From Ilyonectria destructans (lineage: Eukaryota; Ascomycota; Sordariomycetes; Hypocreales; Nectriaceae): 64,000 nt of DNA. Positions 44,261-54,910 of this stretch are shown here, piece by piece (the first letter of the stretch is position 1; the number at the start of each line of letters is the position of its first letter). The translations under genes were made by a program, and so were the position numbers. Below the pieces are notes generated by a model that made no database searches, was not told the origin of the DNA, and worked only from the letters and a program-made list of their open reading frames with translations. Location: assembly GCA_020740775.1 (NCBI GenBank), contig JAHEWK010000004.1:2170001-2234000 (forward strand). The letters are read 5' to 3'.

Positions 44261-46135
44261 CTGTGGGTTGGCCCGCGGTGCTTCCCCAGGAGCAGAGGCG
44301 CAAATCATTCCACTCTTACGTCAATCCTGGCCGGGGACGCGGGCATATGTCCTCTGTGCGTGCAGAATGACAACTGACCCCTGGTACAAGTGGCTTGTCC
44401 CAATGTCGTCTGTCGAGCAACAGCCGGGCTGTGTCAGACAGTCAGTCCCGCCCTGGTGACTGGCCCCTTGACAGTCCAGCCGCCAGTCGGTTCCGCTGTG
44501 CACTTCGACCTCTCCGAAAAGCTGTCGACTGATTCTCTCCCGATTCCACTGACGCGGCTTGTCTCGGATCGAGCAAGGCGCGTGCTGGCATGGCATGGCA
44601 TGTGGGCCATCTTTGACTGCCATGCCCACATCTTTCAACCTCTTCACCACCCATTCTTCTCCTCACCTGGATTGACGGCTCCCTGCGGATGTCTGCTGGG
44701 GGGCTGTTCAGGTGGGTACGGTAACATAAAAAATCCCAAGACCCCTTAAGTTGTCCCCGACTGAGACTCTGCATGCGGTCGATCCCCCTCCCCTTGGGGA
44801 CTGGAAATGACGTCGTTTCGCGGGGGGTTCCTCAGGGTCTGCCCACACTCCATCTCCGTGCCTGGGTTCCCCTCATTCCAGCACCTTTTATACCAAAAAC
44901 CCTGTCAGCCTTGCAGACGCAGAATCAACGAGCATGGAAACATCAATGATTGACATTTTCAAGGAATTTAGACGGTAGAACCAAGGCGTAAAGTCTCCTG
45001 GCTCTGGCCACCAAAGCGATGTCTCCAGTGGTTTCCGCTCCACGACCAGGCCTTCGCAGGACCCACACCAGCTCCCCAGAGCCCCACGATCATTGCAGTC
45101 TTGCTTGGTAACCACGATGACTGACTCCCCAGCGGGAACAGTCAGCCTACAATGCAATGCATTGAGGACCCCGATCGATTCATGGTGCCACATAATTGCT
45201 ATATCTCCGTCCGATCTATACAATCTCGCAGCTTTCTGGCTCTCCCATTGGGTCGTCTCCCAGTCATGTCGATTACACGATTAAACTATACCCCGATCTC
45301 AAACAGGCGCAGCGGTAGCTCGCATCGCGCTCCCGTGACGTGGGAGGACCCTTCATGCAGCTGTGGCTAGGGTCTTGGCCAACCCGGTCAAGGGTTTCTC
45401 AACGACGTCCCCGTCCGACTGGTTCCATATTGCCTCTAGAAGCCCATGGCCGCCACCGACCGTGGGCCCATTGTCTCCCGACAGGTTTTGGTTTGTCCAT
45501 CCCATGATTCGCATCCCATTCCGTTCAATCACAAGCGGGGATACCCCCTGTTGCCTTACTCGTGTCAGTCTGTGGAATCTGGACCCCTAATCTGCAGTCC
45601 TGCTTACCGAGTCCGTAGGTAGCATCCGTGCCGTTTTTGGAGTTCTGGCCCTTAAGTTAGCAGCAAGGCGCGCGCCGTTGCCATTTGCTTCGTCGGGGTT
45701 GGCCTGATTCGTGCTGGAGACCAGGGACCGAGAGGAGGCCAACCAGCAGGGGTCCCACCCAGACATGCAGCGAAGCGAAGCGGACTTCTGAATGGTTCCC
45801 TGTCAGCTTGAAATGAAGCCGGGAGTGCAGCGGCGAGTTGTCGCTGTTAGTTCGCTGGGCGGTGTGCACTGATGCCCCATCGCCCAGCGACGATTGGCAA
45901 GTGGCAAGCGACGAGAACGACCTGGTGTGCAAGTTAAGCCTACAACTTGCTCCTGAGTTGTCCAGTGTGAAAACTGCTTCTGTTATGAGCATTAAAATTC
46001 CAACTCGTGGAATTTTCTGCTAACAGACTAGGAACTACAACCATCCCTTCAGCCCTGCACCGAGGTCTGCATCCCATCATGTCAGCTAACGCCTCGCCCT
46101 TGAAGCCCGCCCGAGCAGTCTAGCTCCCGCGTCTT

Positions 46136-46160
46136 AGTGCCCAAAGAGTGCCCAAAGAGT
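46136..46160. repeat. Short direct repeat AGTGCCCAAAG x2
   Basis: Two adjacent exact copies of an 11-base unit, followed by a partial third. Confidence 0.85.
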
Positions 46161-46933
46161 CAGCCCTTGCCACAGAAGTCCCGCTCCATGGCTAGGCTAT
46201 GGCAATGCCAAGTACAAGTTTTCGTTCGGGACGTTGGATGGCGAGCTTCCGATTTGACAGCGGCTTGGCATGCCTGAGATCTGGGCCGGGATTCCCGAAC
46301 ACTATTACATCTTCCTTGACTGTGTCTTGGTGAAGGGTCTCTTTGCTTATTTATAGCAGACCCCGATGAGCGTGCAAGACAGGAATGAACACAACAATCG
46401 CGTAGTCAACGGCCCAAGCACGTGGGGCCGAAGGAGAGATTCCGTCCCTGACGCCCAATCGTATCACGGTGACTAACTATTGAACACGTCCCCGTAGTTG
46501 GGAGTTCTGTTTCGGCATGCCGTTTTGGTCAAATGTATTCGATTTTGGGTGTTGTGGTTCGTTCTTTGGCAACGCAATCTAGCCGTGCGTGTGCACGGTT
46601 ACTGCAGTTGATTACTGCAGTTTAAAAATCTCCACAGAATCCCTTAGGCACAGTAGCTAGACATTGTTTCTTCAAGAGATAACGTCACATGGTATTTTAG
46701 TCATAAGAACCGAGCGCATAGAGTACGTGAGAAGATGATTATTTTGCCATCTTAATTCATAGAGAGTCTTGTTCCTTTTTATGTCTCTAGGTCTATCCTT
46801 AGTCGAGCATGTCTCGTCTATCCCTAACCGCCTCAACTCCAGAGTCGCCTGCCAACTCACAACACAACGCACAACGCGCTCCCAAAGTCAACAAGCGACA
46901 ACAGCCACTGCTACTACAATAGCTAAAAACAAT

Positions 46934-48892
46934 TTACTCGGCATTGCGCTTGAGGTCCTTCTCAAGGAGAGACTTGCCAGTCATCTCCTCGGGTTGGGGC
47001 AGGCCCATGGCAGCCAGGATCGTGGGGGCGACGTCGCCCAGGACACCGTCGCTCGTCTTGAGGCTCCAGCCCTCGGGGGCGTTGGCCATGATGAAGGGCA
47101 CCTTGTTGGTGGTGTGGCTGGTCTTGGGCTTACCGTCGGCGAACTTCATCTCCTCGGCGTTGCCGTGGTCAGAGGTGATGAAGAGGATGTAGCCCTCCTT
47201 CTTGCAGCCATCGAGGATCTTGCCAATGGCCTTGTCGGTGGTCGCGCAGCCGACAATGGCAGCCTCGTACACGCCGGTGTGGCCAACCATGTCAGGGGGG
47301 GCAAAGTTGTTCATGACGAAGGGGAACTGCTGCTCGGCGAGACGCTTGACAACCTGGTCGGCAACGCCATCGGCGGACATCTCGGGGGCAAGGTCGTAGG
47401 TGGCGACCGACTTGTTGGAGGGGACAAGATCCTGGGACTGGTCTCGGGTCTCAAGGGGGAAGACCTTCTCAACACCGCCGTTGAAGAAGAAGGTGACGTG
47501 AGCGTACTTTTCGGTCTCGGCAATGTGGACCTGCTCCACGTTCTGCTTGCCCAGCCACTCGGCCAGGACGTTGCCCATGCGCTGGGGTGCGAAGGCAACC
47601 TCGAAGGGGTAGTCTCCCTTGTACGAGGTCATGGTGACCAGCCTGTCGAGTTTGGGGAAGGGGAAGTCGGGGAGGACGGATTGGTCGACACCGCCAAGGA
47701 CCTGGGTGATCTGGCGGACACGGTCCGATCGGTAGTTGAAGAAGAAGACAATGTCGTCATCTACAAGCACTTGTCAGCACATATCGAGCACGAATTAAAC
47801 TCGGAGGAGCTTACCCTTGATACGGCTCTCCTCACCGCCAACAATAATGGGTGTCAGGAACTCATCCTTGTCCTTGCTACCGCCGAGCTCATATCGAGCC
47901 TTGACAGTGGCAACAGGGTCTTCAGTGGCCTCGCCCTCACCCAGGATCATACCCTTCAGGGCAAGCTCGACTCGCTCCCAGCGCTTATCACGGTCCATGG
48001 CGTAGTAGCGGCCAACGACGGTGGCAATCTGGCCAAGGCCAATCTCGGCAAGAGTCTCGACAAGCTCCTCCATGTAGGCAGCGCCGGACTTGGGGTCGGT
48101 GTCACGGCCATCGCCGAAGAAGTGGATGAAGACCTTGGAAACGCCGTACTCCTTGGCAGCCTTGACGAGGGCGTAGAGGTGGGTTTGCTTAGAGTGCTGT
48201 TTTGGCGGTGTAAGTGGCATGTTCAGATGGAAGGATGATATAGGAGCAGGGGTGCACTTACGACACCGCCGTGGGAGACGAGACCGCACAGATGCAATCG
48301 GCCATTGCCAGCGGCAGCAGCCTCGCAGGTCTTCTTGATGACCTCGTTCTGACCCAACTCGCCGTTCTTGATGGTCTGATCAATTCGAACGACGTCCTGC
48401 CAGACGACACGGCCAGCGCCGATGTTCAAGTGTCCAACCTCGGAGTTGCCCATGAGGCCCTCGGGAAGCCCTACCGCCAGCGACGAGGCATCGAGTTCGG
48501 TGAAGCCGTTCACGTCCTGGGAGAGCTGGTCCATGACGGGGGTTTCGGCGGCGGCAATGGCATCGCCATTCTTGGGACTCTCGTCGGAGGGGATACCCCA
48601 ACCATCAATGACGACTATTCGAGTGCAAGAGCACCATAATTAGCATGAAGCAGATGACAAGGACGTAATCAGGCCGGGCAAGCTTCTGCGGCGCCTGGAG
48701 CGCTGGATGTGCTGTACGAGGCCGCTGAGGCGACGGACCGCGCTGGGACGCGTGGGTATCGCGGGGCAAGGCATTGGGAGAAGTCATGGTAGTGGGGGAG
48801 GTGATGTTGGTGGAGGTGGAGGGGGGGATGGAGGGGGCGGGGCGTCAGAGGGACGACGTACTGAGGCAGGCTTTCTGCTCGGTCTTGGACAT
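46934..48892 (-). CDS. gpmI: 2,3-bisphosphoglycerate-independent phosphoglycerate mutase
   Basis: Four exons give 530 residues of the alkaline-phosphatase-fold mutase that interconverts 3- and 2-phosphoglycerate in glycolysis using two Mn ions and a phosphoserine. Exon 1 is only 31 nt (MSKTEQKACL). Motifs: VIDGWGIPSDESPKNGD (metal Asp), LPEGLMGNSEVGHLNIGAGR (the Ser that carries phosphate), FIHFFGDGRDTDPKSG, GRYYAMDRDKRWERVELA, DIVFFFNYRSDRVRQI, NNFAPPDMVGHTG and FITSDHGNAEEM (metal Asp-His). It is unrelated to the cofactor-dependent enzyme of yeasts and animals. Introns: 48615-48861, 48197-48261, 47761-47814. Length fits the family. A long antisense ORF over exons 2-4 is a shadow. The gene diverges from MED9, with the intervening 650 bases as shared promoter. 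Confidence 0.95.
47761..47814 (-). other. Intron 3 of iPGM
   Basis: Donor GTAAGC, branch-like GTGCTGACA region, acceptor CTTGTAG; 54 nt. It joins EESRIK to DDDIVFFFN. Confidence 0.9.
48197..48261 (-). other. Intron 2 of iPGM
   Basis: Donor GTAAGT, acceptor CAAAACAG; 65 nt. It joins LVSHGGV to HSKQTHLYALV. Confidence 0.92.
48615..48861 (-). other. Intron 1 of iPGM
   Basis: Donor GTACGT after GCCTGCCTCA, acceptor CGAATAG; 247 nt, long for this genome. Splicing gives KACLIVIDGWGIPS, the family N-terminus. Confidence 0.88.
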
Positions 48893-49540
48893 GGTGAGTT
48901 TGGTGCTTTCTCGGTGAAGGGGATAGTGAGGAAGAGAAAGAAGAAGGAGAAAAAAAGAGAAAAAGGGACAACTTGAGGGTGCAGTGAAGGAAATAATGCG
49001 TGATTTGATGGGCCCAGACAAGACGGACGATTTCACATAGAAACACGTTAGATGTGGTGGGGGGTTATGTCATCGGCTGATAGCCGTTACCATCAGGAGG
49101 TTTGGGATTTGGCAGTTGACACTGTGCTCAGTGGCAGAGGTGCACCCAGCACCCACCGAGCGATAGCTAAACCACGGTGCAGACACAGTGCAATTACATT
49201 CTGGCGCGCTCACCGAGTTGCCCGTCCACCCAACAACGGCCCATCGGCCCAATCGATCTCGACCATTTTCCCGCCATCTTCGATAACATTACGGAGACGG
49301 ACACATGCAAGGCTGCTGACTCTCCACCCGGCTGCTTTCCCCGGCCGCTCGATTTTCTCCAGCGAACCTGGCCTAACGATATTACACGTGCGACGGCTTG
49401 GATACGAGCAGACGCTTTGATTTGAACCCCAAAAATCAACGTTCCACTCTCTCAACCCCGACGTCGGACGAGCCCTCCTCCTCCATCTACGCGAAAGCAA
49501 TACGCTGCCGGGCGAAGCGAAACGCACCAAAACCCCGACG
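48893..49540. promoter_or_regulatory. Divergent promoter between iPGM and MED9
   Basis: About 650 bp between opposite start codons. The iPGM side is a C/T-rich leader (seen as AAAGAAGAAGGAGAAAAAAA on the plus strand). No gene. Confidence 0.6.
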
Positions 49541-49963
49541 ATGGCGTCCTCCACTGCGCCGCACCCGCTGGCCCTGCCGCCCACCTTCTCCCCCGACACG
49601 CTCGACGCCCTCACCGAGCTCTCGCTCGTCCTCGCCAAGGTCCGCGCCGGCATCCAGTCCTCCTCGGGCATCACGACGGAACCCGCGCCCGGTGGCGGCG
49701 CCGGCGCCCCTGGCGGCCCGACCCTGTCCTTCAAGGAGGTGCCTGGCGCGACGGACGGCCTGAAGCACAAGCTGCAGCGAGCCCGCGCCCAGGTGCGCGC
49801 GTTGCCGGACATGGACCGCACCATCGGCGAGCAGACGGAGGAGATCAGGGATCTCGAGACGCGCATCCGGACGCAGAGGGCGCTACTGCAACGACTGAGA
49901 GATGAGGCCGCCGGCAGGGAAGGGAAAGAGGAGGCCGCAGGGGGGGATAAGATGGAGTCGTAA
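49541..49963 (+). CDS. MED9: Mediator subunit 9
   Basis: A single-exon ORF of 140 residues. After a Pro/Ala-rich start, LDALTELSLVLAKVRAGI forms the first helix; a Gly/Pro-rich linker follows; then LSFKEVPGATDGLKHKLQRA and a long heptad-like helix RAQVRALPDMDRTIGEQTEE with IRDLETRIRTQRALLQRLRD. This two-helix arrangement and the KxVPxATDxLKHKLQ block match fungal Med9 (Cse2), which sits in the middle module of Mediator and helps RNA polymerase II respond to activators. Length fits. The start at 49541 has a good context (CGACGATGG). The gene is GC-rich at its start. Identification rests on a short conserved block, so a little caution remains. Confidence 0.78.
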   Translation: MASSTAPHPLALPPTFSPDTLDALTELSLVLAKVRAGIQSSSGITTEPAPGGGAGAPGGPTLSFKEVPGATDGLKHKLQRARAQVRALPDMDRTIGEQTEEIRDLETRIRTQRALLQRLRDEAAGREGKEEAAGGDKMES

Positions 49964-50197
49964 GGGAAATGGCACAATATTGGAAACGGCGTTGGCATCA
50001 GTGTGGGCATTTTAGGCATGGGTATTCCTGGCAACAAGGAAAAGCGCTGCATCATACAACGGAGTTCTGGAGCACCATTGAGAAGATCAAAAAGGGGGTG
50101 TCATTCTATCGCGCTTGGCTATGAACAACTTGCCGTCCCGAACACCAAATTCCCATAATCGACAAAAGCATAATGTATAAAAGGGATCTGGAATACC

Positions 50198-51585
50198 TCA
50201 CCGGCGCGGGATGCCCAGTTTCTTGAGCGTCTCCTCCACGCTGACACCCGGCTGTCCTGGCACCACCTTTCTCCAAAGCTCGTCGGCTAGCATCTCATCC
50301 TCAGCCAAGGTCGCCCAGTTGGGACTATGGTCAGCCTTGAGCCACTTGAAGTCATCCACCTGATCCCACTGGTTTTCAGTCGATTTCTCGGCCTCCGTCA
50401 CCTATCGTTCAAGTTAGCGAGTCGGCACGCAAGGGCGAAGTAGGATATGACCAGGGCAACACTTACGTATGCAGCGGGAAGTGGCGCAAATCGCATGCCC
50501 GAGCAATCCTCGATGATGGGATGGCTGCCGCAGTGGAGGTAGATGTCGACATTGCTGCATTCGTGAATCCGGACCTGTCTTGAGATGATGACTAGGATGC
50601 TGTCCGACACGCCCGTGATGTGTACGGGGCCGTTGACACGACCGGCGACGATCAAACTCTTGGAGATGTTCTTGATGGCGAGGCCAGGGAAAGGGGCGCC
50701 ATGGGCGGTCGGGATAGACATGTCCACGATGCACCCGTTCAGCTCGGTTAGACTTCCCGACGCGGTGGCCCGGGCAGCGGACGAAGGGAGGATGATATGG
50801 AGGCCCGAGTGGTTCGAGATGCCAATGGTCCTGGCGGCCGAGAAGCTGGGCTTGCGGAGAGGTGAGTTGCTGGGCCGGGCCATTTCTTCGTTATAGTTCT
50901 TGGTCTTGGACGGCAGCTCGCTTAGGGTGTCCTCTTTGGGTGCCTCGGGGACGCTTTCGGCAGCGGGCATTGTGTTCTTACGGGCGAGACTGCCGGGATT
51001 CAGGCGCGGATCGTTCTCGGGAGCCCCCATATCGACGTGAGGTGTGTTGGTGCGGCGGAACTGGAACCGCGACTTGGGGGTGATTCTGACAATGGTCTCA
51101 TTGAGCTTTTCCTGCAGAGTCTTGATGGCCTAGAGGTTGGGAAGCGTCAGCAACGACACTGGTAGATGATAATACAAATGAGATGCCATGAAACGGAGAG
51201 TCGGACCTCTGAGTACTGTTTTCGGTCGTAGGATGGGGTGAAATCGGCGGCATCGGAGACCTCGTTCTGGAGCTTGGCGATGGCTGCGAGGATGTGATCA
51301 ATGGCTTCCTGGCGCTCGCCGGCTACATTTGCAAAGGAGGGGAGCTCATCGACGAGTTCTTGTAGACCTAGAGCAGGAGAAAAGGATCAAATATGAGACA
51401 AATGCTCAATCAAAGAAGAGATAGGATTATCCAGGCGTAGGGCTTGGCCACTCACCTGCCACACTGTCGACGAAGTGGTTGTAGAAGCGCTGCTTGGGGT
51501 CCATGCTGCTCTTTCGGCGGAAGAGGAATGGGTGAGCGGCAGCCCACTGGGTGTGAGTCTGTGTTTGGGCTTCCACGGCGGACAT
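50198..51585 (-). CDS. TBCC: Tubulin-binding cofactor C (TBCC)
   Basis: Four exons give 385 residues. The N-terminal helical part (FYNHFVDSVAGLQELVDELP, VAGERQEAIDHILAAIAKLQ) is the tubulin-binding spectrin-like region; a linker with Ser/Pro follows; the C-terminal beta-helix C-CAP domain carries FPGLAIKNISKSLIVAGRVNGPV, SRQVRIHECSNVDIYLHC (with the Arg finger that drives GTP hydrolysis on beta-tubulin) and GSHPIIEDCSGMRFAPLP. After this come VDDFKWLKADHSPNWATL and a short tail. TBCC releases folded alpha/beta tubulin from the cofactor complex in the cytosol. Introns: 51368-51455, 51130-51206 (donor GTCCGA, weak), 50402-50466. All expected parts are present. The gene is followed by MED9 in convergent orientation. 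Confidence 0.92.
50402..50466 (-). other. Intron 3 of TBCC
   Basis: Donor GTAAGT, acceptor CGATAG; 65 nt. It joins PLPAAY to VTEAEKSTE. Confidence 0.9.
51130..51206 (-). other. Intron 2 of TBCC
   Basis: Donor GTCCGA is weak, acceptor CCTCTAG; 77 nt. Splicing joins DRKQYSE to AIKTLQEKLNE, which keeps the helix. Confidence 0.8.
51368..51455 (-). other. Intron 1 of TBCC
   Basis: Donor GTGAGT, acceptor GCTCTAG; 88 nt. It joins HFVDSVA to GLQELVDEL. Confidence 0.9.
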
Positions 51586-51687
51586 GGTTAATATTGGGAG
51601 TCTCTTTTATTGGAATCACTGGGTTTCGCTCTGGTTTATAGAAGTAGGTAGAACAGGGCGAAGCAAGGCGGAGGAGGGAAGGCGAGA

Positions 51688-51705
51688 TAGGTAGGTAGGT
51701 AGGTA
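51688..51705. repeat. (TAGG)n microsatellite
   Basis: Four tandem TAGG units just upstream of TBCC, in its likely leader. Confidence 0.9.
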
Positions 51706-51883
51706 TAGGTGAGTGAGGATGGATGATTCAACAGGGCACACGATGGCAATGGCAACAGCAGCAGCAATAGTAGCCGCAAGTTGTGTTACGAGACCAATGC
51801 AAACTTAATGTATGGGTATATAAGAGGTATGAAGGAGGAAGATGGCGGTGGTGGTGAAATAGAAGCAGGAGAAGATTGGGGGA

Positions 51884-51904
51884 GAGAGGAGGAGGAGGAG
51901 GAGG
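51884..51904. repeat. (GAG)n microsatellite
   Basis: About six GAG/GGA units in a purine-rich tract. Confidence 0.9.
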
Positions 51905-51990
51905 CAGACGGTGTTTTACAGGCAGATGGGACGGTACACCGACACGGTCTCGACTCACATATGATCAGGAAAGGAGCCGGACACAAGAGT

Positions 51991-52013
51991 GGCGGCGGCA
52001 GCAGCAGCAGCAG
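51991..52013. repeat. (GGC)n(AGC)n microsatellite
   Basis: Three GGC units pass directly into five AGC units. Confidence 0.9.
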
Positions 52014-53783
52014 GCGATGTTAAAATGCGACCCGTTTCCTCGTCTCTCGCGTGCAGCTACTTGTCGTCTTCGGGCGACAAGGGAAATGGGAAAGCGACGA
52101 AATGCACGCAACTTGGGTGGCCCGAGCAAAGCCCAGTGACGTCAATGCCACCTGATGGCGGGCGCGCGGCGGCGGAGAGAAGAGAAGTAAGACGGGCGAG
52201 AGAGACAAGTTCCCGGGGGAGTAAGGAGACCGGGGACAAGGGGCAAGGGTGGTTTGGTTTGTTGCGGCCGAGATGATGTGTGGACGGGCTGGGGTACGTC
52301 GGTGGAGAGGTTGATGGATGGACGTGTGAATGTATGGTGGTATTCGGGGGGACGAGCAGCGGGGGGAGGCGTGGTGGTGTGAATGCGGCCACTGCGATTT
52401 GTGTGCGCGCAAGAGGGAAAATACGTGAGACAGGCGACGATGGGGGATGGACAACGCGGAAACGTGGAGACGTGGATGTGGGCTAACAACGGCCCTGGCT
52501 ATCCTGGCGAGCAATGGTGAGCGAGGCGGCTGCAGGCGTGGTGTTGTCGCCGCACAATGGCACCACCGCCTCATTCCAGGCGGCCAAAAGTGGAAGCCTC
52601 AGCTTGGGGCTACGACGCATTCGTCCGGCTGCAAGTGAGCAACGTCTCGCGTTGAACGTCAGGTGGAAGACGAGACGGGGCGTTCTAGGCCCTTCTTTTT
52701 TCGCCTGTTCCGTCTGTTCGTGTGATGTCGATATGCCCATGTCCTCCGCTGATACAAGGCACGAGCTCTCTCCCCCCCTTTCTGGAGAGAATGAACCCGG
52801 CCGATTTCCTTCTCGTGGGCCGATTGAGAGCCTGGTTATGATGATCGGGGAGTTTGAAGAGCATCAGTGATAAAAGAATGAAAACCAGCGGGTGACACGG
52901 TACAAGGCTAGCAGCCCGTCGTGGCGTTACTGCGCCAGTCCGGTGTGCGCTTGTCTGCGCGTGGCGACTGGGCCATCGACGCCATGCAGCGCGGGGAAAC
53001 ATAGTGGATGGCGGGATGGAGGCATGTTTGAGGGGGTGACTCTGGGGATGCGGGCGCTTCATCGAGATGTTGACGTGTAAAAGTTGTGTGAGTGGTTGAG
53101 TTGGGTGGGAGCATTTTGTGTCATTCGACGAGGTCGCTCGAGTTGTCGGCTTTCATTGAACCAACAAGCCATTGAATTTCCGGGGATAATATCCTTGGTA
53201 CATAACAAGTCAATTGCTCTCGGTACCGTCCAAATTCCTACCTAAACCGCTGACCGACCTCCATCCCGTTGCAAAGCACGCTTCGTCTTACACATTTTCC
53301 AGTGCGGTTGGCGCGCAGTCGACGAATATCCCCGGTGCCAGCAGGGGTCTTGCCGTGTCAAGGTTCAGAGTCTCATTGACCCCTGTGCAACCACACCAAG
53401 CATGGCAATCTCAGCCATTAAACGATGATTGCCGAAAGTACAGTGCAATACTGCCCAAGTATACCCTCCATTTCCACCGGCGATCCCGCGGTCCGATCCT
53501 ATCATCGAGATCCCAGTGTCATTCACGCATTGCTTTACTGGGACTGTTAAAAAAAAAGACTCTCGATCTTGACACCCACCACATCGATTTCTTCCCTATT
53601 TCACATGTGGCTATGCCATTCTTCTAAAGTTCAGGCCCAGGTGAGCCAATGCCATCCATCCTCGATTTCCTGAATCTTTAGACACCAGTGTTTTGAATAT
53701 GTTCCCCAAAATCCACCATAATCGTGGCATGTCCCTTCTGCAAGACCACCATTCGCGGTCTCATCCCTGAGAGAAATCACCAG

Positions 53784-54401
53784 TTATTCCATGGACGACG
53801 CCCTTTTATGTCTCTCTTTCGTCTCCTTCCTCTTCCTCCAGGTTTGGAGCTGACGTGCCTTTGCCGCACGCACCCGCGCGATTCTATTCATCACCCGCCG
53901 CCGATCTTTCGCCGTGTTGATTTGGGCGTAGTACAAGGGGCTCAGAAACTCGCCCATAATCCATTCCGTGAATTGTTTGTCGCTCTCGAGAGTGCGTTCC
54001 ACCTTCCGCCAAGTGGTGGAGGTATTGGGGGTGGTTATGTCGCCGTTGGGTGTCGTCAGTATGAGTTTTGGGACGAGGATCGGATCTTGAGGTGACGCCT
54101 GGTAGGGCTCTCTGATGGTATCCTCGACTACCGCGATAGTGGCGCGCTTTGGGATTTGAAGCGAGGGCCGCAGCGAGTGAAGGGATTTCGTGATGATCTG
54201 AAATGGTGTCTTGCTCCCGAGGTTGCCAAGGACTTGAAGCCTCTTGGGGAGACGAGCCATTCCAGCTGTGGCCGCCATCACACGATGAGCGAACTTGTAC
54301 GCCTTGCTGATACGGCCGCTTGGTGATGGGTATGATTTATCGACATATGTCCTCGTCGTGGAGATCGTGCCTGCAATGGCCCTGGGACGAGTGGCTCCCA
54401 T
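53784..54401 (-). CDS. Hypothetical basic protein, 205 residues
   Basis: A single uninterrupted ORF with ATG at 54401 and TAA at 53784. The protein is basic, with a mitochondrial-presequence-like N-terminus (MGATRPRAIAGTISTTRTYV, few acids) and an Arg/Lys-rich C-terminal helix (DRRRVMNRIARVRAAKARQL). The middle contains an ordered-looking stretch VERTLESDKQFTEWIMGEFL. No domain is recognised. It could be a lineage-specific mitochondrial or ribosome-associated protein; that is a guess from composition only. No competing long ORF lies on the other strand. Confidence 0.45.
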   Translation of the reverse strand: MGATRPRAIAGTISTTRTYVDKSYPSPSGRISKAYKFAHRVMAATAGMARLPKRLQVLGNLGSKTPFQIITKSLHSLRPSLQIPKRATIAVVEDTIREPYQASPQDPILVPKLILTTPNGDITTPNTSTTWRKVERTLESDKQFTEWIMGEFLSPLYYAQINTAKDRRRVMNRIARVRAAKARQLQTWRKRKETKERHKRASSME

Positions 54402-54910
54402 CTTGATGACTTTCGAGATAGTGGGCGCCTAGGTTGCTTCAGATGCTGAAGTTGTTTGCTGAAGACGGTCCGCTTGAGAATGGGAAGATTGAAAAAAGAG
54501 AAAAGCGGCCTGGTTGGGAACGGGCTGGCTTCAATGTGATAAGCATGAACATCCGTTGTGGTGCCTGTCACATTCATCTCACCTTCACATCATGTTCCTA
54601 CAAGTGGATGCGGAGACTCGCCATTTCGAGTGGAGACGATGAGTAAACCCAGTTGGGCATTATTTGACATAGTCATTGTTATGCTCAATTGTTGTGCTCG
54701 AAAGAAGCCCTCTACCGTATTCCTTCGTCTCCTTTGTTTGATACCTTGGCAGGCACATGAAGCAGCAAGCCCCAAGAACAGCCTACACCCTAATTTGGCA
54801 CACTTTCACATTCATTTCAGAATTAGACAATAGGCAGTGATGAGAAACTGCACGGCATTTGCAGATATACACTGATTATTCATTAAACTGATTACCCAAT
54901 TCTATTCACC
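54402..54910. other. Intergenic region
   Basis: About 510 bp between the hypothetical gene start and the GPI1 3' end. It is AT-richer near 54800-54900, fitting a GPI1 3' untranslated region. No gene. Confidence 0.55.

Larger units (their letters stand above)
43561..46933. other. Gene-poor spacer between the frq promoter and iPGM
   Basis: About 3.4 kb with no ORF I can support. It contains short tandem repeats at 43930-43958, 44175-44260 and 46136-46160. The iPGM 3' end is at the right edge. Confidence 0.5.
51586..53783. other. Simple-repeat-rich spacer upstream of TBCC
   Basis: About 2.2 kb with no gene. It includes microsatellites at 51688-51705 (TAGG), 51884-51904 (GAG) and 51991-52013 (GGC then AGC). 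Bases 52150-52450 are purine/G-rich on the plus strand. Short ORFs here are repeat-coded. Confidence 0.55.

Noticed and set aside
46769..48238. 489-codon plus-strand ORF
   Set aside because: It lies antisense to the iPGM exons, which have complete catalytic motifs and splice sites. The ORF spans the minus-strand introns and has leucine/valine-rich text typical of an antisense shadow.
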